Source of the DNA: Isochrysis galbana
Taxonomy: Eukaryota > Haptophyta > Isochrysidales > Isochrysidaceae
NCBI GenBank assembly: GCA_018136815.1
Contig: CM030940.1
Location: 1,313,613 to 1,377,612, forward strand
Reading direction: 5' to 3'
Length of the DNA stretch: 64,000 nucleotides
Part shown: positions 43,015 to 53,560 of the stretch, in pieces
Layout of the letters: each line of letters begins with the position of its first letter
Position numbering within the stretch: the stretch's first letter is position 1
Translations under genes and position numbers: made by a program
The notes under the pieces: generated by a model
Told to the model about the DNA's origin: nothing
Seen by the model: the letters and a program-made list of their open reading frames with translations, nothing else
Database searches by the model: none

Positions 43015-45018
43015 TCAGAAGCCCCAGCAGTCGAGGTCCGCCTCGGTAGCATGAACCGCAGTGGAATCGCCCGACATCGAGGCGGGGTGTCGATCTTGGG
43101 GCAGCAACGGTTGAGAAGAAGCAGAAACCTGATGTGCAAGCGACATCGGCCACGTCGTTTGTCTGCGGTAACGTCTGACTAGATCAAGACCGCGTGTGGC
43201 CTCGGCCATGGCGGCTGCGCCTGCGTCGCCGATGGGATTTGAGTACAGGCTGATCCGCTCGATCGCCAGAGCGTCGCCCAAGGCCCGAGCAAGGGTGATG
43301 GCACCCGCCTCGCCAATTTTGTTGGAGTCCAGATCGAGCCGACGCAACTCGTGCGCATCCGGGACAAATCGAGCAAAGGTCATGGCACCCTCATCGCCAA
43401 TCTTGTTCGAGTCCAGGATAACGTCCCTAAGAGACGTTGCACGGGGTAGCGCTTTGGCGAGTGCTGCCGCGCCAGCGTCGCCGATTGAATTCGAGGATAG
43501 GCACAGACGCTGCAGCAATGGCAAATGGCACAGTGCCTTTGCGATCATTGCCGCGCCTACGTCGCCAATGGAGTTGAAGTTGAAGTCGAGCTTTCTGAGT
43601 AAGGGCGCGCGCACAAGCGACTTAGCGAGTGCCGATGCGCCCGCATCGCCCACCAAGTTCGAGCCCAAGTCGAGGGTTGCGAGCTTCGTTGCCACGCACG
43701 ACTCGAGGAGGGTGCCAAGCGCCATGGCCTCACTGTCGCCCCATCCAAGGTCTGAATAATACAGGGAAGTTACGTCACGAAATCGCGCGTGGAAACCCTC
43801 ACGGTACAGCCGTGCGACTCGAGGGAAGTCGGTCCTGCCGTTTGTGAAGCCTTTGTGCAGAAGCTGTGCCTCAAAGATGGTCGGCACGAGCGGTGCTTTG
43901 CGCCCTTGCCTGCACCGGCGACGAAGCTCAGCCCAGTCCATTGAGAGCGCGTCTATGTCCTTACCAAGGTCAAGAACCATGTCCCAGTTCTTGACCATCA
44001 TCGACCACGAAGACTCGCAGAAGCACCAGCCGCGCTCGAAGTACGGCCTCGAGTTCCCAGAGCGATGGTACACCTCCGGGTTATCATAGTCGGGCGGGAA
44101 TGCAGTCAGCATGAAAGTGAAAGTGTGGGGATGCGAATAGAATATCCCGAGGCTGCTTAGGGCCTGACGGAAGAGTACGCTTTCCGTCGCCAGCTGCGCC
44201 CTGGACGAGCGGGCCGGCAGCCATTCCTGCGCAGTCTCGACGTAGCTGCCGTGGACACCCTGGTGGAGGGAGCAATAATCATAAAGCACTGCAAGCCGAG
44301 GGAATTTCGACTCTCCCGTCACGAAATCCGTCAAACACAACATGCTATCGAGCGCGCGCGTGATAATGTTCAGGTTGTGGCCGCGTGGGTCCGGGTGGTC
44401 GGGCTGCAACCAGCAGTGCGAGACGCATACGATGGGCAAGGAGGTCGATGTGGTGGAAACGGCTCGCTTGATGTCACTCAACGAGAGGAAGGCCTCCGGA
44501 GGCAGCTTTTGCCTCGGAGAGAGGACACCTCCCTGTTTGGCCAGTTCGACCATCCAATGCGCGTCGAGCAGCGCTACGGCTCCTACCTCGAGCACCGCCT
44601 CGATCTCGGCTCCTCCTCTCTCTTCCCAGAGCGTCTTGCGGCCATTCTCTCCACTCAGCTCGCTTGCAAGCGGCAAGGGCACAGGCGGCGGCTCTAGTGC
44701 GTGCTCTGCGAGGCCTTTGCGAAATGTCTGGTCTGGCTCTCCCTCCTCCTCCTCTATGCCGCACATCCCAAGAGACCACATCTGACCCCCTCCGCGGAGG
44801 CGAGGGAAGAGGCGGAGCGTGGCTGTTCGGTGGCCAGAGCGTGAGCTGGCGAGGTCAAGCGCGTCCAGCTGGAGGTCTGGGCTGAGCGCGATCGCCCGGT
44901 CCGCCAGCCGCACCACGCGCGGGGCCATCGGGCCGAGCACGGCCCAGCGGATGAAGGGGCGAAGGCGGAAAGGCGAGGGGGAGAGAGGGAGGGCGTCCAG
45001 CCTGGCGGCGGGGCCCAC
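43015..45018 (-). CDS. NLR-like protein: 'HPDP' HET/TIR-like domain plus leucine-rich repeats
   Basis: Single-exon frame of 667 codons (start at 45018, or at 44928, MAPRVVRLADRA). Residues about 180-350 carry a domain with VCVSHCWLQPDHPDPRGHN (198-214), VLYDYCSLHQ (244-253) and FERGWCFCESSW (328-338). These blocks resemble a HET/TIR-like fold seen in many algal proteins; the exact family is not certain. Residues about 445-620 hold five or six ribonuclease-inhibitor-type LRRs (ATLDLGSNLVGDAGASALAK; RRLDLDSNKIGEAGAITLAR), as in NLRC3-like proteins. I see no NACHT/NB-ARC P-loop between them. The layout suggests an intracellular sensor or scaffold; an immune role is inference. A family-2 repeat (45811-46050) points at its 5' side. 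Confidence 0.78.
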   Translation of the reverse strand: MGPAARLDALPLSPSPFRLRPFIRWAVLGPMAPRVVRLADRAIALSPDLQLDALDLASSRSGHRTATLRLFPRLRGGGQMWSLGMCGIEEEEGEPDQTFRKGLAEHALEPPPVPLPLASELSGENGRKTLWEERGGAEIEAVLEVGAVALLDAHWMVELAKQGGVLSPRQKLPPEAFLSLSDIKRAVSTTSTSLPIVCVSHCWLQPDHPDPRGHNLNIITRALDSMLCLTDFVTGESKFPRLAVLYDYCSLHQGVHGSYVETAQEWLPARSSRAQLATESVLFRQALSSLGIFYSHPHTFTFMLTAFPPDYDNPEVYHRSGNSRPYFERGWCFCESSWSMMVKNWDMVLDLGKDIDALSMDWAELRRRCRQGRKAPLVPTIFEAQLLHKGFTNGRTDFPRVARLYREGFHARFRDVTSLYYSDLGWGDSEAMALGTLLESCVATKLATLDLGSNLVGDAGASALAKSLVRAPLLRKLDFNFNSIGDVGAAMIAKALCHLPLLQRLCLSSNSIGDAGAAALAKALPRATSLRDVILDSNKIGDEGAMTFARFVPDAHELRRLDLDSNKIGEAGAITLARALGDALAIERISLYSNPIGDAGAAAMAEATRGLDLVRRYRRQTTWPMSLAHQVSASSQPLLPQDRHPASMSGDSTAVHATEADLDCWGF

Positions 45019-45810
45019 CTCCTACGCCCCCGATGAGGAGGAGGAGTGGAGCAGCGCGAGCGAGCAAGGGGCGACAGGAGAGAGAGAACAGAGATGTGTC
45101 CTCTCCGGCCTTCGCTTCCCCTTTATTAACATATTCAACACGAAGTTTTGTGTTGAGAGCGCCTCGAGAAGGGCGGAGGGGACACAGAGAGGAACTTATC
45201 TGGAGGAACAAGATCGTGGGTGGGGAAATAGAGGGGAAGGGAACACGGTATCTGGTATCCCCGAGATTGGATTTCTTCTCTCCCACAGCCTCGCCACGAT
45301 CAGCGGGGCGGGCGCACGCGGCGGCTCGTCTCGGCGAGGTCCCCCCCCTCCGCGCCCCCCCCCGCCGGGGACTCTTCGGGAAGGCTACGCCCCTCCCGCA
45401 ATCTCGCAATGTTGTGCGGCGCACCCTGTTCCCCGCACCCCCCCTCCCGCACCCCCCTCCCCCCGGCGGCACAATCAGCAAAAGGGGGGAGAGAGATGGG
45501 CCGGCGGGCGCGCAGGGGAGCAGAGTGGCACGCGATGGCGGGGTAGACGAAACGTCAGATTCCCTCAAGTCTAGAGTGTGATCTCAAACCAGCCTGAGGA
45601 CATGGGGCAACGCGAGAATATGGCAAGAAGCGGATGTGTGCGCCTACCAACCCACCCCCCCAGCGGGCACGGGTCGCGGGCCGCACTGAAATTGTGAGTT
45701 GTCCGTTAGGCCTGCCCTCGAGCTGACCCCCCCACCCCCCCTCCCATTCGTGGTCGCCAGACAGACATGGGACTCTGGGGCGCGCCGAGGCAAGAGGGGG
45801 CGTTAGAGTT
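45019..45810. other. Intergenic upstream of HPDP-LRR gene
   Basis: C-rich and G-rich tracts. No other gene is supported. Confidence 0.4.
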
Positions 45811-46050
45811 TTTCTTGTTGTGCGAGTATAACCTTAGTGCTGTGGCCCGTAGCCTTCATCGGCAACGGAGCTTCTACCCCGCGATGGGGGTGTGCGCGGT
45901 TGGTGCATGGCTCGTCCGGTGTATGTGGCTAGGGATGCTAGCCAAAAAGATGCTCTACAAGACTACAATTTCAAACGTGGTACCCAGATGCTCTACAAGA
46001 CTACAATTTCAAACGTGGTACCCCGCCGAGAGACCACTTCTAGCCCGGTC
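45811..46050 (-). repeat. Gene-proximal repeat (family 2), copy 4, with 38-bp duplication
   Basis: Reverse complement of the 2279-2491 repeat: TTAGAGTTTTTCTTGTTGTG...GGCTAGGGATGCTAGCC...ACGTGGTACCCCGCCGAGAG. A 38-bp segment starting AGATGCTCTACAAGAC is present twice, at 45948-45985 and 45986-46023. It points at the HPDP-LRR gene. Confidence 0.85.
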
Positions 46051-46588
46051 ACTCACTATGGGGGTGCGGAGGGCACCCAGCAATTATGGGTAAATGAAGG
46101 GCTAAATAAGCTCCCTATAGGTTCCGGTAGGATGGATCAGCAAAAAAAATTGGGGGTTCCCCGGCGAAATTTTCGAAAAATGCCGAATTTCAGGCCTTCG
46201 AAGACGGTGCGCGAAATACAGTCGGGCACCCTCCGGTATATTTTTAGTGAGGCCCTTCATGCGAGGCACAAACATGGAATGACGAGGAAAATTTTGACGC
46301 CAACTCACTGGGTCTACAAGGGGTGGTTCTTTGCACACTGGACCCTAAGTCAAACTCATAATTTTGCACTTCAATGTGTACGAAAGTATCACAAAACTCA
46401 AGACGCTTACGTGAACCACTAGTCACCGAGGGCTAGAGCGGCTAATTTGGCACCGCGACCGGGCGGACGGCATGGTCTTTTCTTTCATCCATTTCAACTA
46501 GGACAGCAGAAAACGTTAAATCAAGATATGCTGCTCTAGTGGCCGAGCCAATTGCCCTCTCCAGCCTCGCACATCTTGTCGAATATCG
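46051..46588. other. Intergenic, left flank of tandem array
   Basis: AT-richer, with GGGCACCCTCCGGTATATTTT near 46225, similar to CCCCCTCCGGTATTTTTGGT near 17404. From about 46440 diverged array-related sequence begins. No gene supported. Confidence 0.4.
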
Positions 46589-49500
46589 GCATTGGCGAAA
46601 AAACCGCCTAAACGGTAACGTACCGAGATGCGTTCGAACACCCAACTTCCCACCTCTACCGAGCGCGCTGCCGGCGCTTCCTCGGTCATCCACTACGATA
46701 GAATCCCATACCAGGCACCATATCCGAATATGCCGCCCGAGCAGCCACGCCAATCGCCGCCGCCGCCCGCGCGCATCGCGAAATAGTCGGCCGTGCGTGG
46801 CGCCGACGACTACGCGAACGTCACCCGGCCGAATGGGCCGAGTGTCCAACTTTCGACCGCTACCGGGCGCGCTGCCGGCGCTTCCTCGGTCATCCACTAC
46901 GATAGAATGCCCTACCAGGCACCATATCCGAATATGCCGCCCGAGCAGTCACGCCAATCGCCGCCGCCGCCCGCGCGCATCGCGAAATAGTCGGCCGTGC
47001 GTGGCGCCGACGACTACGCCAACGTCACCCGGCCGAACGGGCCGAGTGCCCAACTTTCGACCGCTACCGGGCGCGCTGCCGGCGCTTCCTCGGTCATCCA
47101 CTACGATAGAATTCCATACCAGGCACCATATCCGAATATGCCGCCCGAGCAGCCACGCCAATCGCCGCCGCCTCCCGCGCGCATCGCGAAATAGTCGGCC
47201 GTGCGTGGCGCCGACGACTACGCCAACGTCACCCGGCCGAACGGGCCGAGTGTCCAACTCTCGACCGCTGCCGGGCGCGCTGCCGGCGCTTTCTCGGTCA
47301 TCCACTACGATAGAATCCCATACCAGGCACCATATCCGAATATGCCGCCCGAGCAGCCACGCCAATCGCCGCCGCCGCCCTCGCGCATCGCGAAATAGTC
47401 GGCCGTGTGTGGCGCCGACGACTACGCCAACGTCACCCGGCCGAACGGGCCGAGTGCCCAACTTTCGACCGCTACCGGGCGCGCTGCCGGCGTTTTCTCG
47501 GTCGTCCACTACGATAGAATCCCATACCAGGCACCATATCCGAATATGCCGCCCGAGCAGCCACGCCAATCGCCGCCGCCGCCCTCGCGCATCGCGAAAT
47601 AGTCGGCCGTGTGTGGCGCCGACGACTACGCCAACGTCACCCGGCCGAACGGGCCGAGTGCCCAACTCTCGACCGCTACCGGGCGCGCTGCCGGCGCTTC
47701 CTCGGTCATCCACTACGATAGAATGCCCTACCAGGCACCATATCCGAATATGCCGCCCGAGCAGCCACGCCAATCGCCGCCGCCTCCCGCGCGCATCGCG
47801 AAATAGTCGGCCGTGCGTGGCGCCGACGACTACGCCAACGTCACCCGGCCGAACGGGCCGAGTGTCCAACTTTCGACCGCTACCGGGCGCGCTGCCGGCG
47901 CTTTCTCGGTCATCCACTACGATGGAATCCCCTACCAGGCACCATATCCGAATATGCCGCCCGAGCAGCCACGCCAATCGCCGCCGCCGCCCTCGCGCAT
48001 CGCGAAATAGTCGGCCGTGCGTGGCGCCGACGACTACGCCAACGTCACCCGGCCGAACGGGCCGAGTGTCCAACTCTCGACCGCTGCCGGGCGCGCTGCC
48101 GGCGCTTTCTCGGTCATCCACTACGATAGAATCCCATACCAGGCACCATATCCGAATATGCCGCCCGAGCAGCCACGCCAATCGCCGCCGCCTCCCGCGC
48201 GCATCGCGAAATAGTCGGCCGTGCGTGGCGCCGACGACTACGCGAACGTCACCCGGCCGAACGGGCCGAGTGTCCAACTCTCGACCGCTGCCGGGCGCGC
48301 TGCCGGCGCTTTCTCGGTCATCCACTACGATAGAATCCCATACCAGGCACCATATCCGAATATGCCGCCCGAGCAGCCACGCCAATCGCCGCCGCCGCCC
48401 TCGCGCATCGCGAAATAGTCGGCCGTGTGTGGCGCCGACGACTACGCCAACGTCACCCGGCCGAACGGGCCGAGTGCCCAACTTTTGACCGCTACCGGGC
48501 GCGCTGCCGGCGTTTTCTCGGTCGTCCACTACGATAGAATCCCATACCAGGCACCATATCCGAATATGCCGCCCGAGCAGCCACGCCAATCGCCGCCGCC
48601 GCCCTCGCGCATCGCGAAATAGTCGGCCGTGTGTGGCGCCGACGACTACGCCAACGTCACCCGGCCGAACGGGCCGAGTGCCCAACTCTCGACCGCTACC
48701 GGGCGCGCTGCCGGCGCTTTCTCGGTCATCCACTACGATAGAATGCCCTACCAGGCACCATATCCGAATATGCCGCCCGAGCAGTCACGCCAATCGCCGC
48801 CGCCGCCCGCGCGCATCGCGAAATAGTCGGCCGTGCGTGGCGCCGACGACTACGCCAACGTCACCCGGCCGAACGGGCCGAGTGCCCAACTTTCGACCGC
48901 TACCGGGCGCGCTGCCGGCGCTTCCTCGGTCATCCACTACGATAGAATCCCATACCAGGCACCATATCCGAATATGCCGCCCGAGCAGCCACGCCAATCG
49001 CCGCCGCCTCCCGCGCGCATCGCGAAATAGTCGGCCGTGCGTGGCGCCGACGACTACGCCAACGTCACCCGGCCGAACGGGCCGAGTGCCCAACTTTTGA
49101 CCGCTACCGGGCGCGCTGCCGGCGCTTTCTCGGTCATCCACTACGATAGAATTCCATACCAGGCACCATATCCGAATATGCCGCCCGAGCAGTCACGCCA
49201 ATCGCCGCCGCCGCCCGCGCGCATCGCGAAATAGTCGGCCGTGCGTGGCGCCGACGACTACGCCAACGTCACCCGGCCGAACGGGCCGAGTGCCCAACTT
49301 TTGACCGCTACCGGGCGCGCTGCCGGCGTTTTCTCGGTCGTCCACTACGATAGAATCCCATACCAGGCACCATATCCGAATATGCCGCCCGAGCAGCCAC
49401 GCCAATCGCCGCCGCCGCCCTCGCGCATCGCGAAATAGTCGGCCGTGTGTGGCGCCGACGACTACGCCAACGTCACCCGGCCGAACGGGCCGAGTGCCCA

Positions 49501-50390
49501 ACTCTCGACCGCTACCGGGCGCGCTGCCGGCGCTTTCTCGGTCGTCCACTACGATAGAATCCCATACCAGGCACCATATCCGAATATGCCGCCCGAGCAG
49601 CCACGCCAATCGCCGCCGCCGCCCTCGCGCATCGCGAAATAGTCGGCCGTGTGTGGCGCCGACGACTACGCCAACGTCACCCGGCCGAACGGGCCGAGTG
49701 CCCAACTTTTGACCGCTGCCGGGCGCGCTGCCGGCGCTTCCTCGGTCATCCACTACGATAGAATCCCATACCAGGCACCATATCCGAATATGCCGCCCGA
49801 GCAGCCACGCCAATCGCCGCCGCCGCCCTCGCGCATCGCGAAATAGTCGGCCGTTTGTGGCGCCGACGACTATGCGAACGTCACCCGGCCGAACGGGCCG
49901 AGTGCCCAACTTTTGACAGATACCGGGCGCGCTGCCGGCGTTTTCTCGGTCGTCCACTACGATAGAATCCCATACCAGGCACCATATTCGAATATGCCGC
50001 CCGAGCAGCCACGCCAATCGCCGCCGCCGCCCTCGCGCATCGCGAAGTAGTCGGCCGTGCGTGGCGCCGACGACTACGCCAACGTCACCTGGCCGAACGG
50101 GCCGAGTGCCCAACTTTCGACCGCTACCGGGCGCGCTGCCGGCGCTTTCTCGGTCATCCACTACGATAGAATCCCATACCAGGCACCATATCCGAATATG
50201 CCGCCCGAGCAGCCACGCCAATCGCCGCCGCCGCCCGCGCGCATCGCGAAGTAGTCTGCCGTGTGTGGCGCCGACGACTACGCGAACGTCACCCGGCCGA
50301 ATGGGCCGAGTGTCCAACTTTCGACCGCTGCCGGGCGCGCTGCCGGCGCTTTCTCGGTCATCCACTAAGATAGAATGACACAAAAGGCAT
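46589..50390 (+). repeat. Tandem array of a 204-bp unit, about 18-19 copies
   Basis: Unit starts fall at 46589, 46793, 46997, then every 204 bp to 50261, without indels in the main block. Because 204 is 68 codons, all six frames repeat. The frame giving GADDYANVTRPNGPS, SVIHYDRIPYQAPYPNMPPE and PPPPARIAK ends in TAG in every unit and has GC-rich third positions, so the array probably grew from the 3' end of a coding exon. Other frames are open for up to 649 (+) or 594 (-) codons but look like shadows. Units differ at scattered sites, and trios 47201-47609 and 48221-48629 match best at a spacing of 1020 bp, hinting at a five-unit higher-order period. A diverged half unit follows at 50391-50560. 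Confidence 0.9.
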
Positions 50391-51689
50391 CAATTGGAAA
50401 GATGCCACCCTAATAGCCACGCCAATCGCCGCCGCCGCCCGCGCACATCGCGTCGAAGTTGGCCCTGTGCAACACCGAAAACAAGACCAGGGCTACGGGC
50501 CGAACGGGCCCGAGTGCCCAACTTTCGAACGCGACTGCGCTTGCCGCTGGCACTTCCTTACCCCTCAGCTTGCATAGGGCAAGTTAACACTCTTCACATG
50601 AAATGGTTCCGCCCCAGGAGCCAAATTCATGTACCTAGCGGCCTCGGCGTACACCTTTGCGGTGAAGGCGGAGATGAGACGTGAACACGACACACACCAG
50701 CTCTCAAGATTTCGGATCAACGCTGGGCGCGAACGCGTGGGGCCGGGCCAGGAGGCTTTGGGGGTTACAGGCAGGCCCAGAACAGCCGGGTCGCGACCGG
50801 CCCGTCGCGCCGCACGGCCACTTGAAGAGCTGCACCTCCAGGCGTCCAATCGAGCGCTTGTCGACGTCAATAGGGGCCGTGGCCCTGGGCGTCGGGCCGG
50901 ATCGAATCGAGGCATTCCTGCGGTGCGAGGGGCCAGGATGGGTTAGTGCGAGTGTGTGCGACCCTCAAGAACCAGCGTGCGACCTACTAGTGACCCCCCA
51001 CCCTGCTCGCGAGAGCTCTGGGCTCTGCATGGCCACCACCTCCATGCCATTCTTCGGCCGATCGCGGGCGATCGGACGTCGCGGAAGCTCCGCGTTTCTA
51101 ATACTAATACTGATGCGCCCCACATTCACCACTCTGATTCCCTTCCGTGAGCGCCCCCCTCAATCTCCCAAAATAGCCCGCCACGCGCGGGGGAAGGGAG
51201 GGGGGTCCCTCACCGACGCCATTGCCCTTCGTGGGGCGGGAGGGGGTCGTTCGGAGGGGGGAGGGAGTTGCCGGGGCAGGTAGGGGGGGACCCTAAGGAA
51301 TCCTTGGACACCCAGGGGAGGTGGGAAATAGTGGTTAAAAATTAAAAAGAGTGAGTGACCGGGCTACCACTTCAATCTCTACATCACTAGCGCGTTTGAC
51401 GACGACGCTCAAGGGTGCAACTCACCATCACCACGAATGAACTCGACAAATTCGTTGAAAATCTTTTCTTCGACCCATCGGCTGTCGAGCTTGCCCCGCG
51501 CTCTCGCAAACGGTGCAATCTGGATCGCACAGCAAAACCACCCAACACCTCCAGTCATGGCCCCGGCCAGATCCGCGAAGACTGGACAGTTCAGCACAGT
51601 TCACAGTTCAAGTTCAATATATGGTGGCAAAGCAAGAAATCCACATCGAATGCCTCCAAACTCCAAGCCTCTGCTATTCTTGGGGAAAT
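50391..51689. other. Right flank of array; possible short coding remnants
   Basis: 50391-50560 is a degraded array unit. On the minus strand, 50670-50565 encodes AFTAKVYAEAARYMNLAPGA and ends SVNLPYAS, coding-like but with no clear 5' part. 51395-51490 is the inverse of the repeat near 2160-2230 (AACGAATTTGTCGAG); on the minus strand it reads WVEEKIFNEFVEFIRGDG. No intact gene. Confidence 0.4.
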
Positions 51690-51960
51690 AACTTCTTAAT
51701 AATCTCGCCGCGCGCGCGGCCCTGCACCTGCACAGCAACTTTGCAGCCACGCCCGCTTCCCTACTTCCTACTTATCCCCACATCCCCACCCCACGTGCCT
51801 TGCGGCTCGTCCCCTCGTGCGCTACTTAGGGGCCGGGGGCTGGGTGTTGGAGTTGGAGGTGTCCAGTGGCAGGTGGCAGGCGGCATATGCCGATCCCCAA
51901 TAGGCCCGTCTCTCGCCTTCCTCCTGCGCCATCGGGCTATCGGCTGTTTCGTGTCTTCTC
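51690..51960 (-). repeat. T-tailed SINE-like repeat, inverted full-length copy
   Basis: Plus strand reads ACTTCTTAATAATCTCGCCG, CTTGCGGCTCGTCCCCTCGT, GCTACTTAGGGGCC and GTGTCCAGTGGCAGG, parallel to 33148-33370 over about 250 bp. I find no clear target duplication. Confidence 0.8.
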
Positions 51961-52047
51961 ACTGTATTAGAGGTCAGGTAGGCACGGTTTCTTGTGGCCG
52001 AGGGCGACTGTCGGGTGGTGAGCGGTTCACGGCGGGGGTTCGCGCAA

Positions 52048-52250
52048 CTAGGCGAGTTTTTCCGCTACGTCGAGCGCCTGTGCTATCAGGGATAGATTTG
52101 TGTTCATGACGATCAAGGAGCCTTTGCCGTCGGTCGTGAATATGGGGGCGCTGAGGTCGCGTGCGGATTTGATCTTCGGCTTCCTTCCCTGGGAAAGTCG
52201 CGTTCCGTCAAAAGAGGGCCAGGTGATTTTTTTGTCATCCATATACTCTT
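52048..52250 (-). pseudogene. Gene remnant, unrecognised (C-terminal piece)
   Basis: Minus strand: MDDKKITWPSFDGTRLSQGR, then SAPIFTTDGKGSLIVMNTNL, ending ALDVAEKLA. Soluble protein piece with clear coding character. Separated by a G/C run and frame change from the next piece to the right. I do not recognise the family. Confidence 0.45.
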
Positions 52251-52340
52251 GTTTTCTTTTTAGCCACACTAATATTAGTGGTACAAAGCTAATCACGCCC
52301 CCCCCCCCCCCCGCTCCTCTCAACACGCGGTGACTCCCAG

Positions 52341-52850
52341 CTACGCGGGCTGAGTTTTCATCTTCTTCGTCTTTTTCTCACATCCCTCTTCCTCGATCCT
52401 ATTGTCAACGTCGTTCTCCTGGCAGGCGACAATGTCGCTTGGCTGATCTTGGATGGCGAGGTCCGTGATGCGTGAGAGGATGTCGCTTGGCCGGTTCTCC
52501 AGCATGTAGAGTTTGCCAGCTGCTCGGCGCACTTGCACCATGGGATTCGTTTCAGCGTACGCGACCGCCATGATGTATTCCATGCAGAGGTACGCGACGG
52601 CGGCCTGCTCTCCAATGTATCTGGTATTTGGGACTGGGATCTTGTCGTACTCGTCGGAGTAGTCGCCGACGAGCATGAGCTGTGCCTTGCACCAACGGCC
52701 CATGTATGGCTCGATGAGTGCCCACATCGACGGGTAGCATTCCTTGGCCAAATCCACGCGGAAGTCTCCACATCCACGGCCCATGCCGGAGGCTGCCCTT
52801 GATATTAAGGAGAATTTTGCGCGCAGCATAATATGTCGAAAAAGGAGAAT
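52341..52850 (-). pseudogene. Gene remnant, unrecognised
   Basis: Minus strand open from about 52850: DFRVDLAKECYPSMWALIEP, AAVAYLCMEYIMAVAYAETN, DLAIQDQPSDIVACQENDVD, ending KKTKKMKTQPA at 52341. It ends in a Lys-rich, possibly nuclear-type tail. The start is unclear because the frame continues upstream into antisense of the next piece. Unknown family. Confidence 0.45.
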
Positions 52851-53315
52851 TTGATTGATATTAAGTCGAATGATGCGAACGAACCCGTTTTTGGAGCGAC
52901 GTATAGGTGGTATACCTCTTTTTCTTTTTTGCCTTGAGTGACGATGATGCCCTCGGGGGTGACCACCTTGGTGCGCTCCTAGTTGCTTTGGAGGAAGATG
53001 AATCCCTGATTTTCGACCGCTTTCGCCAGGGAGTTGATGGTGATGAGTTCTTTCATCTCGAATTTGTAATTTCGTACGACGAGGTGCGCTGAGACGTCTT
53101 GGAACGCGTTCGCCAGTGCCCGTGAGGATGCTTGGGGAAGTTCGTGCGCTTTGTCGTCCAAGGTCTTGTCGTATTTGATGTTGATGGGCGCCGGGATGCC
53201 TATCATCTGGAAGCTCGTGACATTCTTGAATGTGGCGCGAAATTGATTCGCGCAATCGGCCGTCACGAGGATCTCCTCCCATGGTCCTGCGGCGCTTTTG
53301 GCGATGTGTCTGAGG
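52851..53315 (-). pseudogene. Gene remnant, unrecognised, with internal TAG
   Basis: From 53315 leftwards the minus strand reads GGLRHIAKSAAGPWEEILVT, SFQMIGIPAPINIKYDKTLD and ENQGFIFLQSN, then TAG (52979), then in the same frame ERTKVVTPEGIIVTQGKKEK to a stop near 52805. The stop splits otherwise continuous coding sequence. The 5' end is cut by the SINE-like repeat at 53310-53560. Moderate AT and long uninterrupted pieces resemble viral or mobile-element genes, but no family is recognised. Confidence 0.5.
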
Positions 53316-53560
53316 CCGCCGCCAGCCCGGTAGGCATAGGAGGAAGGGGGGAACGGATCACCGGGGGGGGGGGGGGGCACCGGACCATATCTAAGCCCTT
53401 CACCCCGATCCCGATCCCCCTAGTAGTGCAGGGGGGAGCCGCCTGATGGCGGAGGGGCGAGGGCCGGGGGAGCGGGGGAGTGGGGATGTAGAAAGTATAC
53501 TACGTGTAGGTAGTGGTTCCATGCGCCGCGAGTGCGGTAAGAATATTATGAAGTTTTTTT
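53310..53560 (+). repeat. T-tailed SINE-like repeat copy
   Basis: Begins GAGGCCGCCGCCAGCCCGG, passes GTAGGCATAGGAGGAAGGGG, CCCTAGTAGTGCAGGGGGGA and GCGCCGCGAGTGCGGTAAGA, ends ATATTATGAAGTTTTTTTTT. Nearly collinear with 59307-59540. Confidence 0.88.

Noticed and set aside
46539-48488. 649-codon plus-strand frame in the tandem array
   Set aside because: Its length comes from a repeat unit divisible by three. Composition (Arg/Ser/Pro) is that of an off-frame reading; a different frame has better codon character but a stop in every unit.
46949-48733. 594-codon minus-strand frame in the tandem array
   Set aside because: Same cause: any frame without a stop in one unit is open throughout. No domain or start context.
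46589-50390. CRISPR array
   Set aside because: Units are contiguous 204-bp repeats with no unique spacers, in a eukaryotic genome.
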